Shown: in pieces, positions 1 to 8,016 of the stretch | Position numbering within the stretch: position 1 is the stretch's first letter | Layout: every line of letters begins with the position of its first letter | Origin: AP-15 sp963812675 | Lineage (GTDB): Bacteria; Pseudomonadota; Alphaproteobacteria; ATCC43930; CGMCC-115725 | Length of the DNA: 64,000 nucleotides | Assembly (NCBI GenBank): GCA_963812675.1 | Contig: CAWEWR010000006.1 | Span: forward strand, 295,909-359,908 | Direction: 5' to 3' | The notes under the pieces: model-generated | What the model saw: the letters and a program-made list of their open reading frames with translations, nothing else | Databases searched by the model: none | Told to the model about the DNA's origin: nothing | Translations under genes and position numbers: made by a program

Positions 1-217
1 CCCTGGTACGGGGTTTCCTGCCGTTGAAATCCTTTTCGACCTTGATGTAGCCGGCCTTCTCGAGCGTCCCGAGATGGGCGCCGAGATTGCCCTCGGTCGC
101 GTTGAGGACCGCCCTGAGCCGCACGAATTCGAGCCGCTCGCGGCGCGGCAATCCGTTCAGCGCGGCCATGATCTTAAGGCGCAGCGGCTGATGGATGACG
201 GCATCGGGCTGTTCCAT
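1..217 (-). CDS. Winged-helix transcriptional regulator (partial, 3' end outside window)
   Basis: Reading leftward from an ATG at 217, the first 72 codons encode a winged-helix DNA-binding domain. An N-terminal HQPLRLKIMAALNG helix is followed by a segment resembling ATEGNLGAHLGTLEKAGYI, which is the usual recognition-helix layout of small MarR/ArsR-like regulators with a stand-alone winged-helix domain. The gene runs off the left edge. Its start follows the stop of the upstream membrane-protein gene by one base, so the two are almost certainly co-transcribed and the regulator may control that pair. The ligand is unknown. Confidence 0.75.
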   Translation of the reverse strand, partial: MEQPDAVIHQPLRLKIMAALNGLPRRERLEFVRLRAVLNATEGNLGAHLGTLEKAGYIKVEKDFNGRKPRTR

Positions 218-218
218 C

Positions 219-815
219 TCACACCCCGCGGAACCAGCACCCGGCCAGGATCAGCGCACCGCCGCCGACCCCCGCCATCCACAGATCGAAATGGGCGGGG
301 ACCAGAAAGAAGCCGCCCAGCGTCAACCCGCCGATGACTGCTCCGGCTATGATGAAGCGCAATCCCTGCCAGAGCCCGACCACCGCATAACCGGCTGCGA
401 CCACGAGTGGGATGAACGCGCCGACTTGGCGGCCGTTGACCGGGGCCATGACCGCAAGCGTTGCGGCGATGAAGGCGAAGGCGGTCAGCACGATCCCCGG
501 AAAGCCCCAGCGCAGCCGAGCCACCGCGGCCGGCCACTTCGGATCGGCTATGCGGCCGGCCTGCCTGTCCCGCCGGGTAGCGCTTCTCAGAGAGATCGCA
601 AAATTGGCGGCAAGGCCGATCGCAACGATCGTCATCCAGATCGCCAGCCCCCGTCGCGGCCAGGGCTCGTGCAAGCCGTAACCGACCGCCCACAAGACGC
701 CCCACAGGATCAGGTGCGGACTCGCCTCAAGATAGCCGTAAACGCGCCGGCTGCGGGTTTCGACGGCAGCCATGTCGCGCAGCGCGCCAGCCGCCTCGTC
801 TGGAGAAAGCGTCAT
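219..815 (-). CDS. Hypothetical multi-pass membrane protein
   Basis: This encodes a 198-residue protein with about six hydrophobic segments: near residues 35-50, 58-75, 103-123, 132-150, 152-171 and 176-193. They follow a short soluble N-terminus containing a run of acidic and basic residues. I chose the ATG at 815 because a GGAGGGAACG ribosome-binding site precedes it; a TTG four codons upstream lies within that site. No catalytic or transport motif is recognised. Similar membrane proteins are often encoded next to small winged-helix regulators, as here, and the regulator gene begins one base after this stop. Function unknown. Confidence 0.7.
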   Translation of the reverse strand: MTLSPDEAAGALRDMAAVETRSRRVYGYLEASPHLILWGVLWAVGYGLHEPWPRRGLAIWMTIVAIGLAANFAISLRSATRRDRQAGRIADPKWPAAVARLRWGFPGIVLTAFAFIAATLAVMAPVNGRQVGAFIPLVVAAGYAVVGLWQGLRFIIAGAVIGGLTLGGFFLVPAHFDLWMAGVGGGALILAGCWFRGV

Positions 816-957
816 CGTTCCCTCCAATCGTTCAGACCAGAGAGTTATCTATGATACAGAGTACTCTGTATCAAGCCCGAAAAATGCGCTTTCCTCGCGA
901 CCCTCAGGGCTCTCGCTTACGCCATGCGGAGCATCGCTGTGTCGGTGTGCTGACTGC

Positions 958-2886
958 TCAGTCCAATCCGGGGATCAGCTCGCGGCCAGCCTTGAATTCG
1001 ATCGTCGAGCCGGCGAAGTCGTCGCCGACCGGCTCGCAGCGACCGCCCAGATGCGCCGCGAGGAACGCTTCGACGACGGCCGTGAAGGAGCGGCGGTTTT
1101 CAGGCCGGCCGAGGCCGTGGCCTTCGTCGCGATAATACACATAGGTCGCGGGAATCCCGTGTTGCTGCATGGCGGCGACGATCTGCTCGGACTCCGAGGC
1201 CTTGACGCGCACGTCGTTGGCACCCTGGCCGATCAGCAGCGGCCGCACGATGCGGTCGGCGCGATTGAGCGGCGAACGCTCCTCCAGCAGCCGCAGCCCC
1301 GCCTCGGTGGTGTAATCGCCCGTCCGGACCTTCCACAGCGATTTCCAGGTGAGCCAGTATTCCGGGATCGTGTTCAAGAAGGTCACGAGGTTCGAGATGC
1401 CGCAGAGATCGGCCGCGCAGGCGAATTTCTCGGGCGTGAACGTCAAGCCGACCAAAGCCGAATAGCCGCCGTAGCTGGTGCCCACGATCGCGACACGGGC
1501 GGGATCGGCGATCCCTTGCCCGATCGCCCAGTCGACGGCGTCGATCAGATCGTCATGCATCTTGCCCGCCCATTCGAGATTGGCGGCGTTGACAAAGGCT
1601 TTTCCAAACCCGGTAGAACCGCGATAGTTCACGCTCAGCACCGCATAGCCCCGGTTGGCGAGCCATTGGTGATCGGGGTGCAACCCCCAGACGTCACGCG
1701 CCCAGGGCCCGCCGTGGACGAGCAGCACCATCGGCAATGGCTCCCTCGGCTGCGCGTCGCGCGGACGGGACAGGTAATAGACGAGTTCGAGCCCGTCGCG
1801 GGTGCGGATGATGACGGGCTCCATGGTCACGAAAGGCAGCCCCTCCCATGCCGGCGTCGCTGAAAACAGCTGCCGCGTCTGCCGTGCGCCGCGGTCGTAA
1901 TGAAAATATTCCAACGGCGCGTTGTCATATTGATAAGCGACGATCCACTGCCGCCGGTCTTGCGACATGCCGGTGATCGTCAGATCGCCGCGCGATTGCC
2001 GTGTGAGGTAGTCGAAATCGTCCCGATAATCCGGGTCCAGGACCTGCCATGCGACGTGCTCGAACGCACGCGCGGCGGCCACCGGGCGCTCGGTTATCGG
2101 ATCGAGCACAAGCTGGGTGAAATCGGCACGGGCGTCTTCGGCGAGAACCTGCATCGTTCCGCTTGCGAGATCCTGCGCGACCACGGCGGCGGTGTCGCGG
2201 CCGCGGCTGTCGAGCCAATAGAGTTCACGACCGTCGAAGCTGAACTCGATGGCGCGGGTCGCCACCGCGTCCTCCGCGCCGATCCGGCTGAAGAGGGCCC
2301 ATTCGCCGTTTGCGCCGCGCTGCAAATACTCGACATCACCGTCTTGAGTGTAACGCACGGCGAAGCGCACACGGAACTGCTGATCGGTGAAATGGAAGGT
2401 GAACTCATCGTTCTGCTGAACCAGTGCGCTTTCCCCGGTCGCAACGTTCACACGGTAGACATCGAAGTAACGCTTGTCCCGCGCGTTGTGCGCGATCAGC
2501 AATTCACTGGGAAAATGGCGCGAGCTCTGCTGAATGTAGCATTTCACCCCCGCTCCCGGCGTCAGCGCCCGCACGTCGCCGGTCTCCAGATCGACGCGCC
2601 AGGCACGCCAATTTTCGTCGCCGGCCGCCTCGCGAAAAAACACGACATGCCGGTTGTCGTGCATCCAGATGATCCAAGGCCCGAGATTGCGGTCGGTCAC
2701 CGCGGTTACCGGGCGCGCCTCTTCGATCGCGTCGATCGGCGCAACCCAAAGATTGAGCACGTCGTCAACAGGAGCACGGAAGGCAATCCGGGTGCCGTCC
2801 GGACTGATCCGCACAATGCTTCGCTCGGGATCTGCGAAAATCAGGCGGCGGGGAAGTAGGCCGGCGCTCGCTTCTTGGTTGGGCAT
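958..2886 (-). CDS. S9 family (prolyl oligopeptidase-type) serine peptidase
   Basis: This is a 642-residue cytoplasmic-looking peptidase with no signal peptide. The N-terminal two thirds carry repeated WxxD/SPDGTRIAF-type blades of a beta-propeller. The C-terminal third is an alpha/beta hydrolase domain with the nucleophile motif GTSYGG (Ser471), Asp558 in GANDVRV and His590 in DEGHG, the expected catalytic triad of the S9 family. Family members cleave short peptides after proline or act as acylaminoacyl/dipeptidyl peptidases; the specificity cannot be read from sequence. The ATG at 2886 is preferred over one 57 bases upstream because GGAGGACCTGGATC precedes it. It appears to be monocistronic. 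Confidence 0.9.
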   Translation of the reverse strand: MPNQEASAGLLPRRLIFADPERSIVRISPDGTRIAFRAPVDDVLNLWVAPIDAIEEARPVTAVTDRNLGPWIIWMHDNRHVVFFREAAGDENWRAWRVDLETGDVRALTPGAGVKCYIQQSSRHFPSELLIAHNARDKRYFDVYRVNVATGESALVQQNDEFTFHFTDQQFRVRFAVRYTQDGDVEYLQRGANGEWALFSRIGAEDAVATRAIEFSFDGRELYWLDSRGRDTAAVVAQDLASGTMQVLAEDARADFTQLVLDPITERPVAAARAFEHVAWQVLDPDYRDDFDYLTRQSRGDLTITGMSQDRRQWIVAYQYDNAPLEYFHYDRGARQTRQLFSATPAWEGLPFVTMEPVIIRTRDGLELVYYLSRPRDAQPREPLPMVLLVHGGPWARDVWGLHPDHQWLANRGYAVLSVNYRGSTGFGKAFVNAANLEWAGKMHDDLIDAVDWAIGQGIADPARVAIVGTSYGGYSALVGLTFTPEKFACAADLCGISNLVTFLNTIPEYWLTWKSLWKVRTGDYTTEAGLRLLEERSPLNRADRIVRPLLIGQGANDVRVKASESEQIVAAMQQHGIPATYVYYRDEGHGLGRPENRRSFTAVVEAFLAAHLGGRCEPVGDDFAGSTIEFKAGRELIPGLD

Positions 2887-2976
2887 GATCCAGGTCCTCC
2901 AGTGAAACGGCAGGATTGCTTGGCGACGGCCAAACGCGGGCATAGCGGAAGTGGCGGTTATGCGAGTGAGTGTCGG

Positions 2977-3216
2977 TCATATCTGCAAACGCCATTCCAT
3001 TGATGGAATGAAAATTTCCAAAAGTCTTGCGATCCGCACAAGGAACAGTTTGGGTGGATCTGAGACGTGAACGAACATGTGCCGGGGCGTGGCGGCCACC
3101 GCGCCCCGGAACCGTTCCGGCAGGCCGTCCGGCACGCCGTAGCGCCGAAAGGCGGCGTCCAGCATGTCGAGGAACCGGGCCATATGCGGTGCGACTTGCT
3201 CGGGGGTTGGCGTCAT
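2977..3216 (-). CDS. Short protein resembling the N-terminus of a protein-L-isoaspartate-type methyltransferase
   Basis: A 79-residue frame starts at an ATG with GGGAGGAC five bases upstream. The segment AFRRYGVPDGL...AATPRHMFVHV resembles the leader helix of Pcm-like O-methyltransferases, where a VPRHxFVP motif precedes the SAM-binding domain. Here the frame ends about 25 residues later with no glycine-rich SAM motif, so it is either a truncated relic or an unrelated small protein. It is divergent from the sigma-like gene at 3342. The region between contains a T-rich stretch that could hold the promoters. Family assignment is tentative. Confidence 0.4.
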   Translation of the reverse strand: MTPTPEQVAPHMARFLDMLDAAFRRYGVPDGLPERFRGAVAATPRHMFVHVSDPPKLFLVRIARLLEIFIPSMEWRLQI

Positions 3217-3341
3217 CATGTCCTCCCTTGTCGCGCAGTGCGCGCGGCCCGGAGAGACGCGGACGCGACCGAAATTTTTATTTTTTTGTTCACCGCTGTC
3301 CGCGTCCATGCTGCCCAGGCGCATACCATCCGGGAGGAGCG

Positions 3342-3905
3342 ATGACAGGCACGTCACAGCAGGTTAAGGAATGGGGCCGGCATGGCGTGCCGCCGCAGCG
3401 GGACGTGGGCGCGGCGCTGGCCGCGCTGTCGGAGGAAGATCTGCTGCGCTTGCGCGCCATCGCCCGGCTGCGCGCCCGCTCCCTCCCTCGCGGCGGCATG
3501 TCGTGGTCCGACCTATTGCATGAGGCGGTGCTGCGCGCGCTGACGGGCGCGCGGCCGTGGCCGGCGGGCGTGCCGTTGCTCGCCTTTCTGGCGGGCGTCA
3601 TGCGCAGCCTCTGCGACGAGCAATGGCGCCGCCACCGCCGCCAGGACCATCTGCCCACCCCGCACGATAGTGGCGGGGCTGACGACCCGGAACGGGCCTG
3701 CGCGGCGGCCGAGGCTCTCGTCGCTATTCAACGGCTGTTCGCGTCCGACGCGGCAGCGCTGAAAGTGATCACCGGACTGATCAGCGGCATGACAGCCGAG
3801 GAAATCCGTCGTCATTACGGTCTGACCGCTGTGGAATACGACACGACACGCCGACGGATACGGCGGACCATGCTGCGCCACGGTTTGGCTTGGTCTTGGC
3901 CATGA
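3342..3905 (+). CDS. RNA polymerase sigma factor-like protein
   Basis: This encodes a 187-residue protein with an arrangement like sigma-70 region 2 (DLLHEAVLRALTG followed by FLAGVMRSLCDEQWRRHRR, near residues 55-105). An acidic linker follows, then a C-terminal helix-turn-helix like region 4 (GLISGMTAEEIRRHYGLT, near 148-165, and a basic terminal helix). The ATG has a GGAGGAGCG ribosome-binding site. No anti-sigma gene is recognisable. The next gene overlaps this stop by four bases (ATGA), so the two proteins are made together and the small partner could be a regulator of it. Divergence from classical ECF factors makes the family call moderate. Confidence 0.65.
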   Translation: MTGTSQQVKEWGRHGVPPQRDVGAALAALSEEDLLRLRAIARLRARSLPRGGMSWSDLLHEAVLRALTGARPWPAGVPLLAFLAGVMRSLCDEQWRRHRRQDHLPTPHDSGGADDPERACAAAEALVAIQRLFASDAAALKVITGLISGMTAEEIRRHYGLTAVEYDTTRRRIRRTMLRHGLAWSWP

Positions 3906-4222
3906 TCCGCATTGGTTATCTGCAATCCGTACTGACGGCGCTGCTCGACGCCTTGGAACGGGAACTCCTTGGTGCACATCCAGACGAAGTGCGCGACGCT
4001 TTGCGCGAGACCGGTCGGGCGCGCAACATCGCCTGCCAAGAAGTCCGGGCACTGCTGAACGACGCCATCGCCGCGAGCGAAGACAACTCTGCTGCGACAC
4101 TGCCGCCCGACACTTGCGCCGGACTGGATCGGCTTCTTGGCGTTTCGCGAGAGCTTCGAGGTGCGCCTCGCTGCCATCCTCGCCCCAGCGCTTTTCCTGC
4201 TTGGAGCTGCCGCCGGCACTAA
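3902..4222 (+). CDS. Small hypothetical protein co-translated with the sigma-like protein
   Basis: This is a 106-residue frame whose ATG overlaps the preceding TGA (ATGA). The first 60 residues look like a genuine helical protein (MIRIGYLQSVLTALLDALERELLG...RARNIACQEVRALLND). The last 40 residues are low-complexity and rich in Arg/Pro/Cys, while a neighbouring frame over the same bases reads as a hydrophobic segment (FRESFEVRLAAILAPALFLLGAAAG). A single-base shift near 4110-4140 is therefore possible. No family is recognised. Overlap with the sigma-like gene suggests a functional partner, but no anti-sigma motif is visible. Confidence 0.5.
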   Translation: MIRIGYLQSVLTALLDALERELLGAHPDEVRDALRETGRARNIACQEVRALLNDAIAASEDNSAATLPPDTCAGLDRLLGVSRELRGAPRCHPRPSAFPAWSCRRH

Positions 4223-4350
4223 CGGGAAGGGTCGCTTCCGTAAGTCAGAGCAAACGGCCGCCTTGGGTCGGACCTTGCCAGACGACCGGTTCCGGTGCAG
4301 CGGGCGTCAGTAGGCCGGTAGCCGCTCGCCACGCGCTGCGAAACTCCTCG

Positions 4351-5307
4351 CTAGGGGACGCCGGCGAGCATGTCCCGCTGCTCGGCGAACACCGCCTTGA
4401 CCCAATCGATTACCGCGCGCACGCAGGGGGAGCGGCGCAGATCGCGGTGGACGATGATCCAGTATTCGGCCGCGATTTCGGGGATCGGCGGGGTCAGCCG
4501 TTCGAGCAGAGGATGGCCGTCGCCGATATAGCACGGCAATTCACCGCGGCCGGTGCCGGCGCGGATCGCCTCGACACGCATCAGCATCGACGAGGCGCGC
4601 AGCGCCACCGGCATCCCGGTTTCCTCGATCTGCCGCTGGACCCAGCGCGCCGGCGCCCAATGGGCTTGCTCCTCGGTGTAGCCGACCCAGGCGGCGGCCT
4701 CCGCGCCGCGACGCCGGTAAACGGCACAGGCGAAGGTACCCGCTTTCGAGACGTAGAAGTCGCCACTTTCCGGCGGCTCGTGGCGCAGCGCCATATCGGC
4801 TTGGCGGCGCACGAGATTTGCCCTCTGCCGTAACTCGTCGACCAGTTCCAATGTGATGCCGGACGGCAGCGCCGTCCTTGTCGGTGCCGACAGGCAGCGA
4901 GCCAGAAACCCGGCGGCGCACTCGCCGGTCGCAACCCGCACGGTACCGCTGAGCGCCGGCGAGGCCGCCGCGCGCCGCCGCTCCAATGTCAGTACCGCAT
5001 CCTCGATGCTCTCGGCCGCCGGGACCAATTGCTCGCCGGCGGCGTTGAGGCGCAGTCCCTCGGGCAGGCGGTCGAACAAATTCGGCCCGCCGAAAGTGGC
5101 CTCGAATGCCGCCAATCGGCGGGCGATGGTCGGTTGGCTCAGCCCGAGCGCCCGCCCGGCAGCGCGCATCGAGCCCTCCCGGGCGACGGCGAGGAACACC
5201 CGGACATCGTCCCAGTCCATCGCCCCGCGGCGCGATCGCGGCGGCCGGGTCGCCGGCTCATCCCGAGTCTCGTGCCCCGCAATCGCCAATCCGTCGAGAG
5301 CAGCCAT
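4351..5307 (-). CDS. LysR family transcriptional regulator
   Basis: A 318-residue LysR-type regulator. The DNA-binding domain begins at MDWDDVRVFLAVAREGSM about 30 residues into the protein, and its recognition helix contains GLSQPTIARRLAAFE. A substrate-binding domain follows. I chose the ATG at 5307 because AAGGAACATGTC precedes it. An ATG at the classical MDWDD position would also give a functional protein, so the 29-residue lead is uncertain. It is divergent from the cupin gene at 5480, the usual arrangement for a LysR regulator and its target. The intervening 172 bases carry a perfect nine-base dyad (5370-5378 / 5425-5433). Confidence 0.88.
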   Translation of the reverse strand: MAALDGLAIAGHETRDEPATRPPRSRRGAMDWDDVRVFLAVAREGSMRAAGRALGLSQPTIARRLAAFEATFGGPNLFDRLPEGLRLNAAGEQLVPAAESIEDAVLTLERRRAAASPALSGTVRVATGECAAGFLARCLSAPTRTALPSGITLELVDELRQRANLVRRQADMALRHEPPESGDFYVSKAGTFACAVYRRRGAEAAAWVGYTEEQAHWAPARWVQRQIEETGMPVALRASSMLMRVEAIRAGTGRGELPCYIGDGHPLLERLTPPIPEIAAEYWIIVHRDLRRSPCVRAVIDWVKAVFAEQRDMLAGVP

Positions 5308-5369
5308 GACATGTTCCTTTTCACAGAAGCCCTCCCCTCGATGGAGGAGGCAATTCGTACCATCAATTG

Positions 5370-5433
5370 AGCGCCACGAAAACGTTCCAGGGGTCTCCGA
5401 AAACGGGGATCGCTGCAATTAAACCGTGGCGCT
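5370..5433. promoter_or_regulatory. Candidate operator dyad between LysR and cupin genes
   Basis: AGCGCCACG at 5370-5378 is perfectly inverted as CGTGGCGCT at 5425-5433, with 46 bases between. The position in the divergent promoter region and the four to five helical turns between half-sites are compatible with a looped LysR binding site. LysR boxes are usually closer together, so this remains inference. Confidence 0.35.
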
Positions 5434-5479
5434 AAGCTTCTCAAGACGCCGCGACATCCTTCAACCGATGGAGGAAGAA

Positions 5480-6481
5480 ATGCAAAGCAGACCGCCGATC
5501 ATCACCGATCTCACCGCAGAAGCCGCGAAGCTCACAATGCTCCGCGGCCGGACCGCGCAGACGACGTTCGCGGAACGCCGGGGTAGTGGCAGTGCGGTGC
5601 ATTTGGGCCGCTACCGCGACGGGATGCTGCTTCTTGGCAAGTCCGCCGGGAAAAGCCATTGGGAGACCCATCCCGAGGACGAGCTGCTCTACGTTCTCGA
5701 CGGAGAAATGACCGTGGATGTCCTGGAAAAGGACGGGCCGCAATCTTGCGTCGTCGGCGCCGGCATGATCGCCATCGTTCCCCCGGGCGCGTGGCACCGT
5801 GTTCACTCCGCGGATGGCGTGTCGGTGGTGAGCGCGACGCTTCCCGGTGATCACATCGATCTCGATGTCGACGACCCGCGGACGGGCACGCCCGATCTCG
5901 ACATAAGCGATACGATGAGACCGCTCAGCATCATCGATCTCAACGCCGAGCTCGCGAAGCTGACGATGTTCCGGCGGAGCCCGCAGTCGACGGCCGCAGA
6001 TCGCAAGGGAAGCGTCGCACGATTGGCGTCCTACCGCGACGGCCTTCTTTTAGCGATCAAGGCCTCGGGGAAGGATCATTGGGAACGCCATCTCACCGGT
6101 GATGAGCTCGTCTACATCCTCGACGGCGCTGCGACACTGGAAATCGTGTGCGACGACGGGCCGCCCAAGTCTTTTGCGCTTCGCGCCGGAATGACCGCTG
6201 TCATTCCCCAGGGAGCATGGCACCGCCTTCTTTCCTCGGAGGGCGCAAATGGCCGCGACGCCCTTTCCTGGCGAGACTATCGAGCTCGATGTCGACGACC
6301 CTCGAACGGTACAGCAGTAACGTCGCAGTCGTGTCAGGTCTGCCGTCCTAAGCTAACCGAGGCGCACGGTAGCAAAGCGCCTCGACCAGTAAGGCGAAGG
6401 CTGGCGTGGATTGGCGGCGGCTCGGGTAGTAGAGGTGATAGCCCGAATAGGGAGGGCACCAATCTTCGAGCACCCGCTTGA
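5480..6481 (+). CDS. Two-domain cupin protein, probably frameshifted near its 3' end
   Basis: Two tandem cupin domains (roughly residues 1-145 and 148-260) share the order TDL/IDL...KLTM..., SYRDGLLL, DHWE/SHWE...ELVYILDG and a late PQGAWHR strand. They are typical small metal-binding beta barrels, perhaps a sugar or aromatic-ring enzyme or a sensor. The ATG at 5480 follows GGAGGAAGAA by the right distance. After the second barrel's GAWHRLLSSEG the frame becomes Arg/Pro-rich and runs to 6481, overlapping the convergent LysR gene by 134 bases. The +1 frame instead continues as TPFPGETIELDVDDPRTVQQ and stops at 6320, closely matching the end of the first domain. A one-base insertion near 6240-6247 (mutation or sequencing error) explains this. 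Confidence 0.8.
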   Translation: MQSRPPIITDLTAEAAKLTMLRGRTAQTTFAERRGSGSAVHLGRYRDGMLLLGKSAGKSHWETHPEDELLYVLDGEMTVDVLEKDGPQSCVVGAGMIAIVPPGAWHRVHSADGVSVVSATLPGDHIDLDVDDPRTGTPDLDISDTMRPLSIIDLNAELAKLTMFRRSPQSTAADRKGSVARLASYRDGLLLAIKASGKDHWERHLTGDELVYILDGAATLEIVCDDGPPKSFALRAGMTAVIPQGAWHRLLSSEGANGRDALSWRDYRARCRRPSNGTAVTSQSCQVCRPKLTEAHGSKAPRPVRRRLAWIGGGSGSRGDSPNREGTNLRAPA

Positions 6482-7253
6482 GACGGCGCTTCGCGATGTA
6501 GGGTAGCGCCACGTCCTCTGGCACATAGGCCAGCCCGAATCCGCCGAGCGCCGCATTGAGCATCTGGAACGTGCCGTTGAAGACGAGTTGGCCCTCGACA
6601 TGCACCTTCAGCTCGCGGCCATCTTTCTCGAACTCCCAGGCGTACAATCCGCCATGTGTGGGCAGACGTAAATTGATGCAGTTGTGACCGATCAGTTCCT
6701 GCGGCCTCTGCGGTTCCGGCCGCGCATTGAAATACGACGGGGCCCCTACGACTGCGCTGCGCATGTCCGGCCCGATACGCACGGCGATCATGTCCTTCGC
6801 CACTTGCTCGCCGCCGCGTACGCCGGCGTCGAAGCGCTCCGCGACGATGTCGATGAGGCCATAGTCGATGATGATCTCGACTCTGATTTCCGGATACTGC
6901 CGCAGCAATTTCGTGAGTTTCGGCCAGAGGATCGTGTCGGCCGCATAGTCTGTGGCCGTGATCCGAATGGTGCCGGCGGGCTTCTCCCGCAGTTCGCCCA
7001 AAGCCTCGAGGCCGGCCTCGATCTCATCGAAACGCGGGCCGATGGTGTGAAGCAGGCGTTCGCCCGCTTCCGTCGGGGAGACGCTGCGTGTGGTTCGGGT
7101 CAACAGCCGAAGGCCGAGCCGTTCCTCGAGGCCACGAATGGTGTGGCTGAGCGCAGACTGAGAAACGCCCAGCTTCGCTGCGGCCCGCGTGAAACTGCGC
7201 TCTTGCCCGACCGCCAGGAAGGCCAGCAGGTCATTCAGATTTCCGCGGTGCAT
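6348..7253 (-). CDS. LysR family transcriptional regulator
   Basis: A 301-residue LysR regulator. The N-terminal helix-turn-helix spans about residues 5-65 (FLAVGQERSFTRAAAKLGVSQSALSHTIRGLEERLG), followed by a full periplasmic-binding-protein-like effector domain with LRLPTHGGLYAWEFEKDG. The ATG at 7253 is the conventional start, seven residues before the first helix. It is divergent from the DUF2255 gene at 7349, and the 95-base gap contains an AT-rich near-palindrome (7274-7287) that is a reasonable operator. It converges on the cupin gene. Confidence 0.9.
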   Translation of the reverse strand: MHRGNLNDLLAFLAVGQERSFTRAAAKLGVSQSALSHTIRGLEERLGLRLLTRTTRSVSPTEAGERLLHTIGPRFDEIEAGLEALGELREKPAGTIRITATDYAADTILWPKLTKLLRQYPEIRVEIIIDYGLIDIVAERFDAGVRGGEQVAKDMIAVRIGPDMRSAVVGAPSYFNARPEPQRPQELIGHNCINLRLPTHGGLYAWEFEKDGRELKVHVEGQLVFNGTFQMLNAALGGFGLAYVPEDVALPYIAKRRLKRVLEDWCPPYSGYHLYYPSRRQSTPAFALLVEALCYRAPRLA

Positions 7254-7273
7254 TTATGGCACCAACTCATAAG

Positions 7274-7287
7274 ATTATTCGAATTAT
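7274..7287. promoter_or_regulatory. Candidate LysR operator (AT-rich near-palindrome)
   Basis: ATTATTCGAATTAT is palindromic around a central ATTCGAAT with one mismatched outer pair. It sits 20 bases upstream of the LysR start and about 60 upstream of the divergent DUF2255 start. Its base composition differs sharply from the GC-rich surroundings, as LysR boxes often do. Function is inferred from position only. Confidence 0.35.
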
Positions 7288-7348
7288 AGGGCCTAATCGC
7301 GACAGAGACGCGCGCTAAATCATGGCCAGCGCGACGAGAGGTTAAGCC

Positions 7349-7711
7349 ATGACAAACTTCGATGCCGACAACCTGCGCGAACTGCGGGATGTGCAGGAGG
7401 TGGTGATCCGCACCGAGAAGCACCCCAAGAGCGCGGTCGTGATCTGGGTGGTGGTGGCCGACGACGAGGTCTTCGTGCGTTCGTGGCTGGGCGTCAATGG
7501 GCGCTGGTACAGGGACCTCGCGGCGGGCGGGCCCGCCACCTTGGAGTTTGCCGGCCGCCGGTTAGCGGTGCAGGCGATCCCGGCGAGTGACCAAGCTGCG
7601 GTCGCCCGAGCCAGCCGCGAACTCTTGGGGAAATATCATCGGAGCAGCCATGCGCAGGAAATGGTCCGCTCCGAAACCTTGCCGACCACGCTGCGGCTAG
7701 AGCCGCGCTGA
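7349..7711 (+). CDS. DUF2255 family protein
   Basis: A 120-residue soluble protein matching the DUF2255 pattern: a short helix, then VVIRTEKHPKS-IWVVVADDEVFVRSWLGVNGRWYRD, which reads as strands of a split-barrel, flavin-reductase-like fold. A strand GPATLEFAGRRLAVQAIP follows. The biochemical role of the family is not established; resemblance to FMN-binding split barrels suggests a nitroreductase-type cofactor protein. It is divergent from the LysR gene at 7253, which is the natural candidate for its regulator. Confidence 0.75.
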   Translation: MTNFDADNLRELRDVQEVVIRTEKHPKSAVVIWVVVADDEVFVRSWLGVNGRWYRDLAAGGPATLEFAGRRLAVQAIPASDQAAVARASRELLGKYHRSSHAQEMVRSETLPTTLRLEPR

Positions 7712-7737
7712 TCCGTTTCCCGACGCATGCCATAACA

Positions 7738-7816
7738 TCGAGATTGCGTCGTCGCTCCGCTCCTCGCAACGACAACCACTCACGACGTCATTGCGAGCGC
7801 AGCGAAACAATCTCGA
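7738..7816. repeat. REP-like imperfect palindromic element
   Basis: The left arm begins TCGAGATTG and continues through CGCTCCGCTC to CGCAACGAC. The right arm, from GTCATTGCGAGCG to CAATCTCGA, is its inverted complement with a few mismatches and a 13-base loop. The motif GTCATTGCGAGCGnAGCGAA is a familiar dispersed intergenic palindrome of alphaproteobacterial genomes. It lies just past the DUF2255 stop and could act as a transcript-end structure. Confidence 0.6.
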
Positions 7817-7870
7817 CGGCGCGTAGCGGGACCGAGTGTCTGATCCGTACCACTACTTTGGTTGATGCAG

Positions 7871-7952
7871 GATGATCGGTCTGACGCGGAGCGCCGCTCT
7901 CGACTATGCGGCTCAAGGCATCCGCATCGATGGCGGCCTCCTCGCCGGCTAA
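7871..7952 (+). pseudogene. SDR dehydrogenase remnant (C-terminal side)
   Basis: Starting at a 16-base sequence repeated at 8672, this frame reads MIGLTRSAALDYAAQGIRI, the part of a classical short-chain dehydrogenase immediately after its YSASK motif. It then jumps directly to DGGLLAG and a stop, which is a typical SDR C-terminus. About 60 codons between these blocks are missing. The complementary upstream block of the same kind of gene lies on the other side of the HigBA module at 8622-8687. No start or ribosome-binding site is present. Confidence 0.55.
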
Positions 7953-7982
7953 TAGAGGGTGCAGAAGTCAAGAAAAACACAA

Positions 7983-8011
7983 TTGACATCTGTACGGTAG
8001 CGGCGTACATC
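7983..8011 (+). promoter_or_regulatory. higBA promoter with overlapping operator palindrome
   Basis: TTGACA (7983-7988) and TACATC (8006-8011) are separated by exactly 17 bases, a strong sigma-70 promoter pattern. A perfect palindrome, TGTACG (7991-7996) and CGTACA (8004-8009) with seven central bases, covers the spacer and the -10 box, exactly where the HigA repressor would block polymerase. The expected transcription start at about 8017-8019 coincides with the toxin ATG, so the messenger may be leaderless. Confidence 0.6.
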
Positions 8012-8016
8012 CCTAC

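Noticed and set aside
772..1863. Long rightward open frame of 363 codons
   Set aside because: It is the antisense shadow of the S9 peptidase and the membrane-protein region. The composition is Arg/Asp/His-rich, there is no ribosome-binding site, and no motif is recognised.
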